Source: Christensenella sp. UBA4379 (lineage in GTDB: Bacteria; Bacillota; Clostridia; Christensenellales; Aristaeellaceae). Taken from it: a stretch of 44,326 nucleotides of DNA. Shown here piece by piece: positions 14,935 through 24,362 of this stretch (its first letter is position 1; every line of letters begins with the position of its first letter). Both the position numbers and the translations under genes were made by a program. The notes under the pieces were generated by a model, which ran no database searches, had not been told where the DNA came from, and worked only from the letters and a program-made list of their open reading frames with translations. The stretch lies in assembly GCA_002391225.1 (NCBI GenBank), contig DGRV01000096.1:60945-105270 (forward strand), given 5' to 3'.

Positions 14935-16461
14935 ATGGACAATCGCTCCAATGACAAGAAACAGAACCGCTCCGGTTTTTCCGGCGGCAGAAGCAGCGGC
15001 GGGAACAGACGCGGCGGCTCATCCCCGCGCACCGGTTTTGACAGGAAAGGGGCGGGAAAGCGCTTTGCTCGCCCTGCCGAAAAAGCCGGCCGCCCTTCTG
15101 AAGATCGCCGGAACGAACGGGCGACACCGGCCAGAACCGCCGCGCTGACCGCGCTTTCGGATGTGCTGGACCGCGGCGCTTATGTGTCCGAAGCCATCAA
15201 CCGTCTGCTGAGCCAGAGCACCTTCCCGCAGAACGACCGGAAATTCTGTACCGCCTTGGTCTACGGGACGCTCGAAAACCTGACGGCGATTGATTACATC
15301 CTGAAAGCCTTTATCGAAGATGCGGAAAAGCTGGACGGACAGGCGCTTCATATCCTGCGGCTGGCCGTCTGTCAGAAGGTGTTCATGGATAAAATCCCGG
15401 ACAACGCGATTGCCGACGAAGCCGTCAAACTGACCAGGCAAATTGGTCTGGAGCATCTGACCGGCTTTGTCAACGGTGTGCTGCGCAACTATTTCCGGGA
15501 ACCGGAAAAAGCTTCCTTCCCTTCGGAAGAGGAAGATCCGGTCCGGTATCTGTCCGTCCGGTACTCCATGCCCGAATGGATCGTCAATCAGCTGATTGAG
15601 GATTACGGCGTGGAGCTGGCAAAAACGGTGGTATCCTACCGTCCCACTTCGCATGATATGACCATTCGGCCCAACATGACCGTATTTTCCGACGACACCG
15701 CTTTTGAGGAGTTGCTCGAAAAGAAAGTATGGAAGACTGAAAAGGGCAGGGTTCCTCACGCCTATCATGTGAGCGGCGTAATGCAGATCGCCCGGGATTC
15801 GGATTATCTTTCCGGCGCTTTTTCCATCCAGGGAGAAGCCAGTATGCTCTGCGCCCAGCTGGCGCAGGTCCGGCCCGGCATGACGGTCCTGGACGCCTGC
15901 GCAGCACCTGGCGGGAAAACGGCTTATATGGCGGAACAGATGCAGGGCTCGGGCCGCGTCTACGCCTGGGATCTGCATGAACACCGCGTGGCCCTTTTGA
16001 ACGCGATGAAAAAACGCCTCAGCCTTGAAAATATCCGCACCGCAGCCCATGACGCGCGCAAGCTCAAGGAAGACTTCGTTCGGAGAATGGACCTTTGCCT
16101 GGTGGACGCTCCGTGCACCGGCCTGGGCGTAATCAACGATAAGCCGGATATCAAATATGGGGTGACCCGGGAATCCGCCGACGAAATGGTCCAGATTCAG
16201 CGGGACATCCTGAATACCTGCAGCGAATATGTGAAAAAAGGCGGAGCGCTCGTCTATTCCACCTGTTCCATCCTGGCCGACGAAAACGAGAGGCAGTGCG
16301 CCTGGTTTTTAAAGGAACACCCGGATTTTGAGCTGGAAGCCGCCACTACCTGGGTGCTGGAGCGCTTCCCGAATGTCCGAAAGGAACAGGGACTTCAGCT
16401 GCTGCCTGGCGTGGACGGAGACGAAGGCTTCTACATCGCCCGTTTCCGCCGGATCGGATGA
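14935..16461 (+). CDS. rsmB: 16S rRNA (cytosine(967)-C(5))-methyltransferase RsmB with a disordered basic N-terminal extension
   Basis: A 508-residue SAM-dependent m5C methyltransferase of small-subunit rRNA. The NusB-like domain starts near residue 65 (TPARTAALTALSDVLDRGAY), and the catalytic domain holds the SAM motif DACAAPGGKTAYMAE, the cysteine in DAPCTGLG and the nucleophile in YSTCSI. Residues 1-62 are an extra low-complexity stretch rich in Arg, Gly and Ser (GRSSGGNRRGGSS), absent from the usual ~440-residue proteins. The ATG follows GGGGGAAAAGG. The gene lies between fmt and rlmN in the usual order. Confidence 0.95.
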   Translation: MDNRSNDKKQNRSGFSGGRSSGGNRRGGSSPRTGFDRKGAGKRFARPAEKAGRPSEDRRNERATPARTAALTALSDVLDRGAYVSEAINRLLSQSTFPQNDRKFCTALVYGTLENLTAIDYILKAFIEDAEKLDGQALHILRLAVCQKVFMDKIPDNAIADEAVKLTRQIGLEHLTGFVNGVLRNYFREPEKASFPSEEEDPVRYLSVRYSMPEWIVNQLIEDYGVELAKTVVSYRPTSHDMTIRPNMTVFSDDTAFEELLEKKVWKTEKGRVPHAYHVSGVMQIARDSDYLSGAFSIQGEASMLCAQLAQVRPGMTVLDACAAPGGKTAYMAEQMQGSGRVYAWDLHEHRVALLNAMKKRLSLENIRTAAHDARKLKEDFVRRMDLCLVDAPCTGLGVINDKPDIKYGVTRESADEMVQIQRDILNTCSEYVKKGGALVYSTCSILADENERQCAWFLKEHPDFELEAATTWVLERFPNVRKEQGLQLLPGVDGDEGFYIARFRRIG

Positions 16462-17504
16462 AGAACATGAAAGAATTGTCAGGAGCATATCCGGAAGAGC
16501 TTGCCGCCGAAATGGCGGCTTTATCGGAGAAGCCGTTTCGGGCCGGTCAGGTGTTTGCCTGGCTTCAGAAGGGCGCTTCTTTTGATGAAATGACCAACCT
16601 GTCCCGGGAGCTTCGGGAGAAGCTGAAGGCTGCCTATGTGGATCAGCCGGTACAGCTGCTGGAAAAACGTGTCTCCCAGATCGACGATACGGTCAAGGTG
16701 CTCTATTCCCTTCGGGACGGCAACTGTGTCGAAGGCGTCATCATGCATTACCATTACGGGTACACCCTGTGCATTTCCACCCAGGTGGGCTGCGCGATGG
16801 GATGCCGCTTCTGCGCCAGCACCCTGGAAGGCTGCGTCCGGAACCTGACAGCGGCGGAGATGCTGGGGCAGATTCACTGGGCCAACGCCCTGCTGAAAGA
16901 AAAAAATGAAAGGATCGGTCACGTCGTCCTGATGGGCAGCGGGGAACCGCTGGCCAATATGCAGGAGGTCGTCCGGTTCCTGAAGCTCGTATCCCATCCC
17001 CAGGGGCTGAACATCGGGATCCGCCATATTTCCCTGAGCACCTGCGGGCTGGTCCCGAGGATTTATGAATTTGCTGACGAACATCTGCCGGTGACCCTGT
17101 CTCTTTCGCTGCACGCCCCCAACGACAGGATCCGCCGGCAGCTGATGCCCATTGCGGAGCGCTATTCCATCCGCGAAACGCTGGAGGCCTGCAAATATTA
17201 TCTCCGTCAGACCGGCCGCAGGCTGATCATCGAATACGCGCTGGTGGACGGCGTCAACGCCGACCGTTCCTGCGCGGAGGAGCTGTCCGCGCTGCTCCGG
17301 GGCATTCAGTGCCATGTGAACCTGATTCCGCTCAATCAGGTGCCGGAGCGCCATCTGTTCGGCGTTCAGGAAACGCAGGTGCAGGCCTTTTTAAACGTAT
17401 TGGAGGAAAACCATATCTCCGCCACCAGGCGGCGGGAAATGGGAGACGATATTCAGGGCGCCTGCGGTCAGCTGCGCAAGCGCCATCTGGAGGGGTTGGC
17501 ATGA
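16458..17504 (+). CDS. rlmN: 23S rRNA (adenine(2503)-C(2))-methyltransferase RlmN
   Basis: A 348-residue radical-SAM enzyme that methylates A2503 of 23S rRNA and A37 of some tRNAs. The iron-sulfur cluster motif is C112-x3-C116-x2-C119 in GCAMGCRFCAST. The C-terminal catalytic cysteine is near residue 336 in GDDIQGACGQL, and the substrate-binding element GSGEPLANMQEVVRF is typical. The start overlaps the rsmB stop (ATGA). Length is normal, and the next gene overlaps its stop too. Confidence 0.97.
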   Translation: MKNMKELSGAYPEELAAEMAALSEKPFRAGQVFAWLQKGASFDEMTNLSRELREKLKAAYVDQPVQLLEKRVSQIDDTVKVLYSLRDGNCVEGVIMHYHYGYTLCISTQVGCAMGCRFCASTLEGCVRNLTAAEMLGQIHWANALLKEKNERIGHVVLMGSGEPLANMQEVVRFLKLVSHPQGLNIGIRHISLSTCGLVPRIYEFADEHLPVTLSLSLHAPNDRIRRQLMPIAERYSIRETLEACKYYLRQTGRRLIIEYALVDGVNADRSCAEELSALLRGIQCHVNLIPLNQVPERHLFGVQETQVQAFLNVLEENHISATRRREMGDDIQGACGQLRKRHLEGLA

Positions 17505-18196
17505 TTTGGGTGACCAGAACGCACGTGGGCCTTGTCCGGCTGCTGAACGAGGATACAGTGTTTGCCGATACTCCCCTGTACGGCGTGGCGGACGGCATGG
17601 GTGGACATAACGCCGGGGAAGTCGCCAGCAGACTCGCCGCGGACCGAATGATGGAGCGGCTTCACGGAAAGGAGCCCTCTCAGGAGCTGATGAAAGCGGC
17701 GCTGATCGACGTGAACCGCGCGGTTTTCTCCGAGCAGGTATCCCATCAGGAATATTCCGGGATGGGAACGACCCTGACGGTGCTGTGGGAGGGAGAAACC
17801 AACGTCTATCTGGGCCACATCGGGGACAGCCGCGCCTATCTGCTCAGGAACGGATCTTTGTCCCAGATCACCCGGGATCATTCCCTGGTGCAGGAAATGG
17901 TCTCCCAGGGGCTGATCACCCGCGAGGAAGCGCTGGTTCACCCTTATCGCAACGTGATCACCAGGGCGGTCGGTACGGACCCGTATGTCGAAAGCGACTG
18001 CCTGACGCTGGAAAAAAGCAAGGGAGACATCTGGCTGCTGTGCTCGGACGGCCTGAGCAATTTTGTTTCGGACGAAGTGATAGAAAGGACGCTGAAAGAG
18101 CAGGCGCTGGATCCGGCCGCGGATACCCTTTTGCAGACAGCGCTCCAGAATGGGGGAAGGGACAATATCTCCCTGCTGATTGCGGAGGTGTCCTGA
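17501..18196 (+). CDS. stp: PP2C-family serine/threonine phosphatase (Stp/PrpC)
   Basis: A 231-residue metal-dependent phosphatase that reverses phosphorylation by the kinase encoded next. The start is the ATG overlapping the rlmN stop. Metal-binding and catalytic motifs are RLLNED (residues 12-18), VADGMGGH (29-36), GHIGDSRAYL, LCSDGLSNFV and GGRDNISLL. It directly precedes the PASTA kinase gene, the standard Firmicutes pairing that controls cell-wall synthesis and division. Confidence 0.96.
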   Translation: MIWVTRTHVGLVRLLNEDTVFADTPLYGVADGMGGHNAGEVASRLAADRMMERLHGKEPSQELMKAALIDVNRAVFSEQVSHQEYSGMGTTLTVLWEGETNVYLGHIGDSRAYLLRNGSLSQITRDHSLVQEMVSQGLITREEALVHPYRNVITRAVGTDPYVESDCLTLEKSKGDIWLLCSDGLSNFVSDEVIERTLKEQALDPAADTLLQTALQNGGRDNISLLIAEVS

Positions 18197-18197
18197 T

Positions 18198-19823
18198 TTG
18201 AACGGCAAATTACTGGACAATCGCTATCAGCTGGTGGAATTTATCGGCCAGGGCGGCATGGCGCTGGTTTATAAAGCCCTGGACCAGCGGACGCATCACT
18301 ATGTGGCCGTCAAGATCCTGAAGCCGGAATACAACCATGATGAAGACTTCCTCCAGCGTTTCAGCCGGGAGGCCCTCGCCGCCAGCAAGGTCAGCCACCA
18401 TAATATCGTCAACCTTCTGGACGTGGGGACGGAGGACGAATACCGCTATATCGTTCTGGAATACATCGAAGGACGGACCCTCAAGGAGATCATTGAAGAA
18501 AAGGGAGCGCTGGCTCCGGAAACCGCGGTGCAGATCGCTGTGCGCATTTTGTCCGCGCTTCAGCACATGCATAAAAACGGGATCATCCACCGCGACATCA
18601 AACCCCAGAACATCCTGATTCATTCAGAAGGCCACGTCAAAGTTTCCGACTTTGGCATTGCCCGCATGGCGGACAGCGGAACGGTGGGCGACGGCGACGT
18701 GGTGATGGGCTCCGTACACTATTTTTCTCCGGAACAGGCGCAGGGGCTGGAGGTTTCCGCCGCCAGCGATATTTACAGTGTCGGCGTGGTCCTCTACGAG
18801 ATGCTGACGGGGGCGGTCCCCTTCAACGGCGACAGCCCGGTCGCCATCGCCATGCAGCACGTCAATATCCCGCCGCGGCCTCTTCATATCCTGAACCCGG
18901 ACGTTTCTCCGGAGCTGGAGCGGGTGGTGCTCCGCGCGCTGGAGAAAGACCCCAAGAAGCGCTATCAGCAGGCTTTGGACATGGCCCGGGATCTGGTCGA
19001 CGCCCCGCTGAAAATCGAAAACAAAGCCGATACCGATCAAAAAAAACTTCGGAAGAAAAAGAAAAAGACCAAAGAGCCTGTTCTGCCAGTTCAGCGGTTT
19101 TTGGAGATTGCCTGCTGCCTGGTGGTAGTCGGGATCATCACCTTCTTTTCTGTTCAGCTGTACGAGCGGATTTCAAGCACGGTCAACGTGCCCTTTGTGA
19201 TTGGCGAATCAGAAACGTCCGCCCTGGGGCTGATCAGCCGGGCGGGCCTCCAGGCCAGCATTTCCCGCGCCAGCGACGATCATACCCCGGCCGGCTATGT
19301 GATTCTGCAAAGCCCGGAGTTCGACACGCAGCTGAAAAAGGGAGACAGCATTCTACTGACCGTCAGTACCGGTCCCAAAGAACATCCGGTGCCCAGCCTG
19401 TACGGCATGACGGCTGAAAAGGCGAAGGAGGAGCTGGAAAAGCTCGGCTTTTCCCTCCTGGCCGTCAGCCCGCGCGTGCTCTCTGATAAACCCTGGGATA
19501 CGGTGCTGGAGCAGACGCCGGCGGCCGGCACCCCGCTGACCACGGGCGGCATCATCCAGGTGACGCTGTCTGGCGGGAGCGTCGTTGTACCGAAGCTGAC
19601 CGGGATGACCAGGCAGGACGCGCTGACACTGGCCGAATCATTAGGCTTAAGGATCACGGAAGTGATCGAGTATTCGACGGACGATCCCTCCCGGTTTGAA
19701 ATCGTGGCCGACCAGCGCTTCCGCGTCGGGGACGATAAAGCGGCCGTCGGCGACAAAGTGATCATCGGCACCGAAGGGGCCATCGCGGTTTATGTGGACG
19801 CATCGAAAGCGCAGAAGGAGTAA
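18198..19823 (+). CDS. prkC: PASTA-domain Ser/Thr protein kinase (PrkC/PknB family)
   Basis: A 541-residue membrane kinase sensing cell-wall fragments. The TTG at 18198 is placed 7 nt after GGAGGTG; the TTG at 18180 precedes that site. The kinase domain (about 10-265) has a glycine loop GQGGMALVYKA, VAVK with Lys39, catalytic HRD at 131-133, DFG at 151-153 and SPEQ. A lysine-rich juxtamembrane stretch (KKLRKKKKK) leads to one membrane helix at about 301-321. Three PASTA domains follow, starting near NVPFVIG, VPSLYGMT and VPKLTGMT. Kinase and phosphatase genes are 1 nt apart. Confidence 0.97.
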   Translation: MNGKLLDNRYQLVEFIGQGGMALVYKALDQRTHHYVAVKILKPEYNHDEDFLQRFSREALAASKVSHHNIVNLLDVGTEDEYRYIVLEYIEGRTLKEIIEEKGALAPETAVQIAVRILSALQHMHKNGIIHRDIKPQNILIHSEGHVKVSDFGIARMADSGTVGDGDVVMGSVHYFSPEQAQGLEVSAASDIYSVGVVLYEMLTGAVPFNGDSPVAIAMQHVNIPPRPLHILNPDVSPELERVVLRALEKDPKKRYQQALDMARDLVDAPLKIENKADTDQKKLRKKKKKTKEPVLPVQRFLEIACCLVVVGIITFFSVQLYERISSTVNVPFVIGESETSALGLISRAGLQASISRASDDHTPAGYVILQSPEFDTQLKKGDSILLTVSTGPKEHPVPSLYGMTAEKAKEELEKLGFSLLAVSPRVLSDKPWDTVLEQTPAAGTPLTTGGIIQVTLSGGSVVVPKLTGMTRQDALTLAESLGLRITEVIEYSTDDPSRFEIVADQRFRVGDDKAAVGDKVIIGTEGAIAVYVDASKAQKE

Positions 19824-19832
19824 CGGAACTGC

Positions 19833-20717
19833 ATGCAGGAAGGAATTCTGATTCGTGGCCAGGGCGGTATCTATACGGTGAGACAGGATTCCGGGGAGGA
19901 ATTCACGCTCCGCGCGAAGAAGAAATTCCGTCGCCAGCATGTGTCCCCGCTGGTGGGCGACCGTATCCTTTTTACCCCAGGTCAGGGGGAGGACGAGCAC
20001 GGCTGGATCGAAGAGATCCTTCCGAGAATTACTTCCTTTATCCGCCCTCCCGTGGCCAATGTAACCCTGCTGGTGATCGTGGTCGCTCCCCAGCCCGAAC
20101 CGGATTTCCTTCTGATCGACAGGCTGCTGATCGCGGTCCAAACTGCCGGCATTCGCGCGCTGATTTTGCTGAACAAGAAGGACCTGAACCCGGACCTGGA
20201 AGAAGAGCTGAAAAATCAGTACCGCTTATCCGGTGCGGAGGTTGTAGCCGTCAGCGCGAAGACGGGGGAAGGCGTGTTGGAACTGCCGGCCTTCCTGCAG
20301 AATGAAACGGTATGCTTCTGCGGCCAGTCCGGCGTCGGCAAAAGCACCCTGATCAATGCCCTGCTGGACATTCAGACGGAAACCGGGGAAATCAGCCGGA
20401 AAATTGCCCGGGGGAAGAATACGACCCGGCATGTGGAACTGTTTTTCCTCAAATCCCTTCGGCTGATGGATACGCCCGGGTTCAGCCTGCTGTCCCTGAC
20501 GGATGAAAAAGAGGACCCGGTTCTGCTCAAAACGCGCTACCCTGAATTTATGCCCTATGAAGGAAAATGCCGGTTTGATCCCTGCTATCACGACAGGGAG
20601 CCCGGATGTTCTGTCAGGCAGGCGGTTCTGGAACAAGAGATCAGCCCGGCCCGCCATGAACGGTACTGTCTGCTTTTACAGGAACAGCGAGAAAACTGGA
20701 GGAAACGTTATGATTAA
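19833..20717 (+). CDS. rsgA: Ribosome small subunit-dependent GTPase A
   Basis: A 294-residue circularly permuted GTPase that helps mature the 30S subunit. An OB-fold begins the protein (MQEGILIRGQGGIYTV). The G motifs occur in permuted order: NKKD first, then the P-loop GQSGVGKSTLINAL, and DTPGF. The C-terminal zinc knuckle reads CRFDPCYHDREPGC. Its last bases overlap the rpe start by 8 nt. Position after prkC is conserved in Firmicutes. Confidence 0.97.
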   Translation: MQEGILIRGQGGIYTVRQDSGEEFTLRAKKKFRRQHVSPLVGDRILFTPGQGEDEHGWIEEILPRITSFIRPPVANVTLLVIVVAPQPEPDFLLIDRLLIAVQTAGIRALILLNKKDLNPDLEEELKNQYRLSGAEVVAVSAKTGEGVLELPAFLQNETVCFCGQSGVGKSTLINALLDIQTETGEISRKIARGKNTTRHVELFFLKSLRLMDTPGFSLLSLTDEKEDPVLLKTRYPEFMPYEGKCRFDPCYHDREPGCSVRQAVLEQEISPARHERYCLLLQEQRENWRKRYD

Positions 20718-21345
20718 GGTTTTTCCGTCCATTTTGGCTGCCGATCTCTTACACCTTCAGCAGGACATCGAACATGTGTTGAGCGCCGGAGCTGACGGCC
20801 TTCATGTGGATATCATGGACGGCCACTTCGTGCCCAACCTGTCCTTTGGCCCGGAAATCGTTCGGGTTCTCCGCCGGACCTTTCCCGGAGTGTTTTTGGA
20901 CGTTCACCTGATGCTAGCCTCTCCGGAAAAATATCTGAATACCTTCGTGGAGGCCGGAGCGAGCGCTTTGACCATCCATCATGAAGCGGAGAACGCGTTG
21001 GAGTGTCTGCACCGCATCCGCTCTCTGGGCCTGCCGGCCGGCCTGTCCGTAAAGCCAGGGACCTCTGAACAGAGCATTATCCCAGTGCTGGAAGAAACCG
21101 ATCAGCTTCTCATCATGACCGTGGAGCCGGGCTTTGGCGGTCAGAAGCTGATGCCCGAATGTGTTGATAAAATCAGCAATCTCAGAAAACTCGGCTATCG
21201 GAAGCCGATCGCTGTGGACGGCGGAGTCACCCTTCATAACGCGCCGGATGTGACAAAAGCCGGGGCGGATATCCTGGTCATGGGCACCGCCGTTTTTCAC
21301 GCGGAAGACCGCTCTCATGCGATTCACCAACTGCATACGCTGTAA
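20710..21345 (+). CDS. rpe: Ribulose-phosphate 3-epimerase
   Basis: A 211-residue TIM-barrel enzyme interconverting ribulose 5-phosphate and xylulose 5-phosphate in the pentose phosphate pathway. The ATG at 20710 lies inside the rsgA end, behind GGAGGAAACGTT. Catalytic and metal residues sit in PSILAADLLHL, HVDIMDGHFVPNLSFGP, VHLMLASPEKY, TVEPGFGGQ and VDGGVT. Thiamine pyrophosphokinase, which often follows rpe in this cluster, is missing; rsmA comes next. Confidence 0.96.
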   Translation: MIKVFPSILAADLLHLQQDIEHVLSAGADGLHVDIMDGHFVPNLSFGPEIVRVLRRTFPGVFLDVHLMLASPEKYLNTFVEAGASALTIHHEAENALECLHRIRSLGLPAGLSVKPGTSEQSIIPVLEETDQLLIMTVEPGFGGQKLMPECVDKISNLRKLGYRKPIAVDGGVTLHNAPDVTKAGADILVMGTAVFHAEDRSHAIHQLHTL

Positions 21346-21359
21346 AAGCAGGAACGGAT

Positions 21360-22187
21360 ATGAAAAAACAAAACGCCAGCCCCGCCTTAAAACACAGTCT
21401 GGGGCAGAATTTTATCCTGGATGAAGGGATACAGGCAGAGCTTGCCGACTTTACCGGGATCACCAAAGAAGATCATGTGCTTGAAATCGGCGCCGGCTCC
21501 GGCATGCTGACCAAGCAGCTGGCTCAGCGGTGCGATAGGATGATCGCCGTCGAAGTGGACCGGGAAATGATTCCCTGGCTTAAAGCAGCTACCCTGTCCT
21601 GTGAAAATGTGGAGGTCGTACAGGGGGACGTTTTACGACTTTCCCTTTCCGAGCTGACTTCTTCCTTTGACGCTTTTCATATTGTGGCCAATCTTCCGTA
21701 TCACATCACCAGTCAGCTGATGACGAAGATTCTGAACCAGCCGGAGCTTCCCATCGTCAGCATGCATTTCATGCTGCAGAAGGAGAGCGCGCTGAAGCTC
21801 TGTGCAAAGCCCGGGGAGGACGGATACGGTCCTCTGCCGATCAGAACGCAGTGGTATTTTGAGCCGGTCCTCCGAAAGATCTATCCTCCGGAGATTTTTA
21901 CCCCGCCGCCCAAGGTGGAAAGCGCCTTTATTTCCCTGTACCGCCGGAAGGATCATCCTGCGCTGCAAATCGAAGAAAAGACGCTGTTTAAGGTCGTTAC
22001 GGGCGTCTTTGCGCAAAAAAGAAAAACGCTGCTCAATAATCTGATCGCTTCGTTCCATCTGTCCAGAGGGGATGCTCTTTCCGTCCTGACAGAATTATCC
22101 CTTCCAGAAAATACCAGGGCGGAAACGATAGACATTGACCAGTTGATCCGGTTGGCGGAAGCGCTGTTCAGACGTTCTTTGTTATGA
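21360..22187 (+). CDS. rsmA: 16S rRNA (adenine(1518)-N(6)/adenine(1519)-N(6))-dimethyltransferase
   Basis: A 275-residue KsgA-type enzyme dimethylating two adjacent adenines in the 3' helix of 16S rRNA, a late quality check of 30S assembly. The N-terminus HSLGQNFILDEG, the SAM motif VLEIGAGSGMLTKQL, the acidic VEVDREM and the catalytic NLPYHIT are all standard. The C-terminal helical domain contains FAQKRKTLLNNL. The ATG is 12 nt after the rpe stop. It is the last intact gene before the terminator at 22288. Confidence 0.97.
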   Translation: MKKQNASPALKHSLGQNFILDEGIQAELADFTGITKEDHVLEIGAGSGMLTKQLAQRCDRMIAVEVDREMIPWLKAATLSCENVEVVQGDVLRLSLSELTSSFDAFHIVANLPYHITSQLMTKILNQPELPIVSMHFMLQKESALKLCAKPGEDGYGPLPIRTQWYFEPVLRKIYPPEIFTPPPKVESAFISLYRRKDHPALQIEEKTLFKVVTGVFAQKRKTLLNNLIASFHLSRGDALSVLTELSLPENTRAETIDIDQLIRLAEALFRRSLL

Positions 22188-22287
22188 TATCAAAGCAGAA
22201 ACAGCTTTCACCAAAGAAAATGATAGAAAAGAAGAGCAGATGATTGAAGCTAAAAACAGATGAATTCCAACTCATAGAACATCTGAC

Positions 22288-22325
22288 AAAACCGGACTGC
22301 CCATCATACAGCAATCCGGTTTTTT
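22288..22325 (+). terminator. Terminator of the yicC-rsmA gene cluster
   Basis: AAAACCGGA (22288-22296) pairs with TCCGGTTTT (22315-22323) around an 18-nt loop, with the T-run continuing to 22325. It lies 100 nt after the rsmA stop. The intervening 22188-22287 is AT-rich and shows no gene. Confidence 0.8.
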
Positions 22326-22380
22326 GATTTTACCACGATTTTACAGTTCATGGATTACAGGGCTTACAGTTTGCAGGTTT

Positions 22381-23161
22381 CTTCTTGACGCTAAAACGCC
22401 GGAAAGGGCAAAGGAGCTTGACGAGCGTCTGCTCTCAAGTCCGGCGCTTGCTTTGGCCAGGTGCAGTCAGGTGCTTTACTTCATGGCCGGGACTGCCGTC
22501 ACCGCCTTAAAAGACAGTCTCGAAAACGTCATTCACTATGAGGGAAAAAGGGCGGAAAACATACGCAGAGCAGAAGATGAAACCGACCATCTGGAAGATG
22601 TCATGGGCACGTATCTTTTGAAGCTGACCTCCCGCAATCTGAGCGAGGAGGAAAGCGCCAGGGCCACTGAATATATGAAGCTGATCGGGGAACTATGAGC
22701 GAATCGCCGACCACGCGGTGAACATCGTGGAATCTTCAGAAGAAATGAAAAGCAAGAATGTAACCTTTTCAGAGAACGCTGCTCATGAATACAGCGTGAT
22801 CAGCCAAGCGGTGGCAGAGATACTGGACCTGTCCTTTCAGGCCTTTTCAAAGGATGATTTTTATTCGGCGCGGAAGACGGAACCTCTGGAGCAGGTAATT
22901 GATCAGTTAAAGGAAGATCTTCGGACCCGCCATCTGATCCGTCTTCAAAACAGAGAGTGTTCTGTGGCGGCGGGATTTATCTGGTCCGATCTGCTGACAA
23001 ACCTGGAGCGCGTGGCGGACCACTGCTCAAATATCTCAGGATGCATTCTTGATACGGCAGGCCGAAACATGAACATACATGAAAATCAGCGCATCATCAG
23101 AGATTCTAAGGAAGACTATAAACAGCAGTATCAAATGTATTTGGCGAAGTATTGCGGCTAA
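22381..23161 (+). pseudogene. Remnant of a Na/Pi cotransporter (C-terminal PhoU-like part), truncated and frameshifted
   Basis: Two adjoining reading frames together match the cytoplasmic PhoU-like helical tail of Na/Pi-cotransporter II-type proteins. The first frame reads LDERLLSSPALALARC and IRRAEDETDHLEDVMGTYL and stops at 22698. The sequence continues in the next frame as YERIADHAVNIVESSEEM up to the stop at 23161, ending with NLERVADHCSNIS. The join (GGGGAACTATGAG, about 22686-22698) fits a single-base insertion. The membrane transporter half that should precede is missing; upstream is only the terminator at 22288. No ribosome site or promoter is evident. Confidence 0.8.
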
Positions 23162-23202
23162 ATGCGTACTAAGAAAGCCCGAAACAAAACACATTTTTAA
23201 AA

Positions 23203-24330
23203 TCATCCCTGAGCCCGAGAAAGCGATAGTACCGTCTCAATGTGATCCGTGTGCGGAAACATATCGACTGGCTGCAGAGCTTTCGGCCGGTATCCGGCGG
23301 CGGACAGCAGCCGGACGTCCCGTGCCTGGGTTTCCGGGTTACAGGAAATATAGCAGATTCTTTCCGGCGATAAGCTGATCAACGCGTCGACGGCTTTTCG
23401 GTCCAGGCCCATGCGCGGAGGGTCCAATAGGACCAGGGAAGCATCCGTCTGCTTTTTCATGAAGGCGGCGGCGTCTCCCAGCTGAAAGGTGATATGGTCC
23501 GCGTGGTTTTCTTTGGCGATCATCTGAGCGTCCCGGACGGCAGAGGCGTTGATCTCGATGCCGGTGACCTCTTTCGCTGTGTCCGCCGCCAGGAGACCGA
23601 TCAGGCCGATGCCGCAGTATACGTCCAGAACGCGGTCGGAGCTTTTGAGTTCAGACAGCTGGAGTGCCTGCTGGTACAGCTTTTCCGCCTGCAGCGTGTT
23701 GACCTGGTAAAACGCCCGGGAGGACAGGCGCACTTTTTTGCCGAGAAATTGATCCTCAATATATCCGGAACCGGCCAGCAGTTTTTCCTGAAAACCGAGG
23801 ACGGCGCTGGTTTCACGCAGATTGATGTTCTGAACGACGGTCCGAACCTCCGGGCAGCGGCTGATCAGCTGCCCGGCGATCTCCTTTCCGGCTTCAAATG
23901 AAGGCTGGCTGGTGACGAGGGTGACGAGGGCCTGTTTGGTCCTTTCCGCATAGCGAACCTGCGCAAAACGGATCAGCCCCGTTTTTTTGTCCTCGTCATA
24001 GGCTTTGAGACCGGCGTCCGAAAGCAGCTCCCGCAATACGACGACGATTTTGCCGGCGGCTTTGTTTTCCAGCAGGCAGTGGTCGGTTGGCAGCACATAA
24101 TGCGTTCCAAAGGCATACATCCCGCTGATCAAACCGTTTCTGTCGTGAGCGAAGGCGGAAATTACCTTATTCCTATAGTGATACGGTTCTTTCATCCCGA
24201 TGATACGGCGGACGGGAACGCCGGGGAAAAGGGATTCTACCTTTTTCTGCTTAAAAGCCAGCTGCTTTTCATACGGAACGGAAAGACGGGTGCAGCCGCC
24301 GCAGCGGCGCGCCTGCAAAGGACAGTTCAT
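23203..24330 (-). CDS. TrmA/RlmC/RlmD-family RNA (uracil-C5)-methyltransferase
   Basis: A 375-residue SAM-dependent enzyme making 5-methyluridine in rRNA or tRNA. The ATG follows GGGAGGTCC. The N-terminal iron-sulfur cysteines are in CPLQARRCGGCTRLSVPY; the SAM site is VLDVYCGIGLIGLLAA; the catalytic region has DPPRMGLD and the nucleophile Cys330 in YISCNPETQARD. The usual N-terminal TRAM domain is absent, making it shorter than RlmD (about 430-450 residues). Which uridine is modified cannot be told from sequence. It is divergent from obg. Confidence 0.93.
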   Translation of the reverse strand: MNCPLQARRCGGCTRLSVPYEKQLAFKQKKVESLFPGVPVRRIIGMKEPYHYRNKVISAFAHDRNGLISGMYAFGTHYVLPTDHCLLENKAAGKIVVVLRELLSDAGLKAYDEDKKTGLIRFAQVRYAERTKQALVTLVTSQPSFEAGKEIAGQLISRCPEVRTVVQNINLRETSAVLGFQEKLLAGSGYIEDQFLGKKVRLSSRAFYQVNTLQAEKLYQQALQLSELKSSDRVLDVYCGIGLIGLLAADTAKEVTGIEINASAVRDAQMIAKENHADHITFQLGDAAAFMKKQTDASLVLLDPPRMGLDRKAVDALISLSPERICYISCNPETQARDVRLLSAAGYRPKALQPVDMFPHTDHIETVLSLSRAQG

Positions 24331-24362
24331 CTCAGGACCTCCCAGCGGATTTCATAACAGGA

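Noticed and set aside
22324..22698. Separate small gene for the first PhoU-like fragment
   Set aside because: The homology continues in the next frame to 23161, its first ~20 codons show no homology or ribosome site, and the transporter half is missing; better read as one pseudogene.
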